Shown here piece by piece: positions 5,270 to 5,783 of a DNA stretch of 5,783 bases. Below the pieces are notes generated by a model. The model had not been told where the DNA came from. It did no database searches and was given only the letters and a program-made list of their open reading frames with translations. A program made the translations under genes and the position numbers. The stretch covers positions 1-5,783 of the forward strand of contig CACZPA010000147.1 of the NCBI GenBank assembly GCA_902782895.1. The letters are read 5' to 3'. The stretch comes from an uncultured Eubacteriales bacterium (GTDB taxonomy: Bacteria > Bacillota > Clostridia > Lachnospirales > Bianqueaceae). Position 1 is the stretch's first letter. Every line of letters begins with the position of its first letter.

Positions 5270-5783
5270 GTGATAAAAGTGAGAAGATCTACGAAGGAAT
5301 TACGAATATAGATAATAAGATTATCGAAGAGGCACAGGATGTGTCTGCGTCCGTATCTACATCCGTATCTACGCCCGTATCCACATCCGCGCCCACATTC
5401 GTGTCCGGAAAGACCCGTGGCATCCGCCCGCACAAATGGTGGATGAGTGCTGTCGCGGCCGTTCTTGTTATGGTCATCGCGCTCGGGATCATCCTGCGTC
5501 CGGGCGGGAACGGCAGCATCGCAGTAGGCGCGATCGCGGAGCCGGACTATCCGGAGATGCCCGCGTTCCCGACAGATGAGAACACAAAGGATTATCATGA
5601 CCGCTACATAGCCTGGGCGAATTCAATTAAGCAAAGCCGAGAGTACACTGTACCGAAAGCCCTGTCAACATTTACGGAAGACATTGCTCAGGAGTATCTC
5701 CGCGATGCCGGAGAAACAAACCGTGTGGTCTCTCCTGTCAATCTCTACCTCTCCCTCTGCCTGCTTGCCGAAGTGACAGATGG
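5266..5783 (+). CDS. Membrane-anchored serpin, putative anti-sigma partner (partial)
   Basis: The frame is open to the window end, giving 172 complete codons with the C-terminus missing. Residues 1-26 are cytosolic and acidic, with EKIYEGITNIDNKIIEEA, which resembles the N-terminus I recall in clostridial proteins encoded after ECF sigma genes. Residues 27-48 are a Ser/Thr/Val/Pro repeat. A basic patch (RPHKWW) precedes one membrane helix (about 61-77), predicted N-in/C-out. A Pro/Glu-rich segment follows. From about residue 133 there is a helix, then NRVVSPVNLYLSLCLLAEVTDG (152-173, last codon incomplete), which fits the start of a serpin fold (usual pattern N-hydrophobic-SP followed by an Ala/Leu-rich helix and G). 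The inhibitory loop lies beyond the window. The start overlaps the sigma stop (ATGA), with GGAGGG (5251-5256) nine bases upstream. The inferred role is to hold the sigma factor and respond to extracellular proteases. The serpin call rests on a short segment. Confidence 0.7.
   Translation, partial: MSDKSEKIYEGITNIDNKIIEEAQDVSASVSTSVSTPVSTSAPTFVSGKTRGIRPHKWWMSAVAAVLVMVIALGIILRPGGNGSIAVGAIAEPDYPEMPAFPTDENTKDYHDRYIAWANSIKQSREYTVPKALSTFTEDIAQEYLRDAGETNRVVSPVNLYLSLCLLAEVTD
5341..5404 (+). repeat. 12-bp coding repeat (Val-Ser-Thr-Ser linker)
   Basis: Degenerate 12-base units of the form TCCGTATCTACA, TCCGTATCTACG, CCCGTATCCACA and TCCGCGCCCACA are in register with the reading frame. They encode the tetrapeptides SVST, SVST, PVST and SAPT, between the cytosolic N-terminus and the membrane helix. 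Tandem slippage is the likely origin. It would give a flexible, length-variable linker. Confidence 0.65.

Overview
The window looks like chromosomal DNA from a fairly GC-rich Firmicute of class Clostridia, perhaps a gut-associated Oscillospiraceae- or Lachnospiraceae-like organism. The reasons are very strong purine-rich ribosome binding sites (AGGAGG, and a near-complete AAGGAGGTGAT), textbook sigma-A promoters, a PreA-like iron-sulfur flavoenzyme, and an ECF sigma factor of a type common in Clostridia. No phage, transposase, tRNA, rRNA or CRISPR array is visible.

Layout. Bases 1-380 hold no convincing gene but carry three copies of a ~38-bp inverted-repeat element. A strong bidirectional terminator (381-425) follows. 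Bases 547-2868 are a two-gene minus-strand unit: a PreA-like flavin/iron-sulfur oxidoreductase (2868-1645), then a 2,3-diketo-L-gulonate reductase (DlgD/YiaK, 1545-547). The 3' end of dlgD runs into a degenerate ~17-bp tandem repeat. A 188-bp divergent regulatory region (2869-3056) contains two back-to-back sigma-A promoters and several CGGAA half-sites. Bases 3057-4525 encode a split UxaA-family dehydratase/lyase on the plus strand: a small SAF-domain subunit and a large subunit, overlapping by ATGA. A terminator-like hairpin follows. Bases 4712-5783 start a second plus-strand operon: an ECF sigma factor translationally coupled to a single-pass membrane protein. That protein has a short cytosolic anti-sigma-like N-terminus and an extracytoplasmic region that begins a serpin fold, and it runs off the window end.

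How the genes work together. The four metabolic genes form a divergently transcribed catabolic cluster, most likely for a sugar acid or other hydroxy acid. DlgD-type chemistry reduces a 2,3-diketo-aldonate. The UxaA pair would dehydrate (or otherwise beta-eliminate from) a hydroxy acid. The PreA-like protein supplies an unassigned flavin/ferredoxin-type redox step. The substrate cannot be fixed from the window: the PreA-like protein has Thr where pyrimidine enzymes have the catalytic Cys, and the UxaA pair lacks His motifs I recall as conserved in the family. The second operon is the most unusual part. The membrane partner of a sigma factor appears to carry a protease-inhibitor (serpin) domain outside the cell, which suggests a signalling system that senses proteases.
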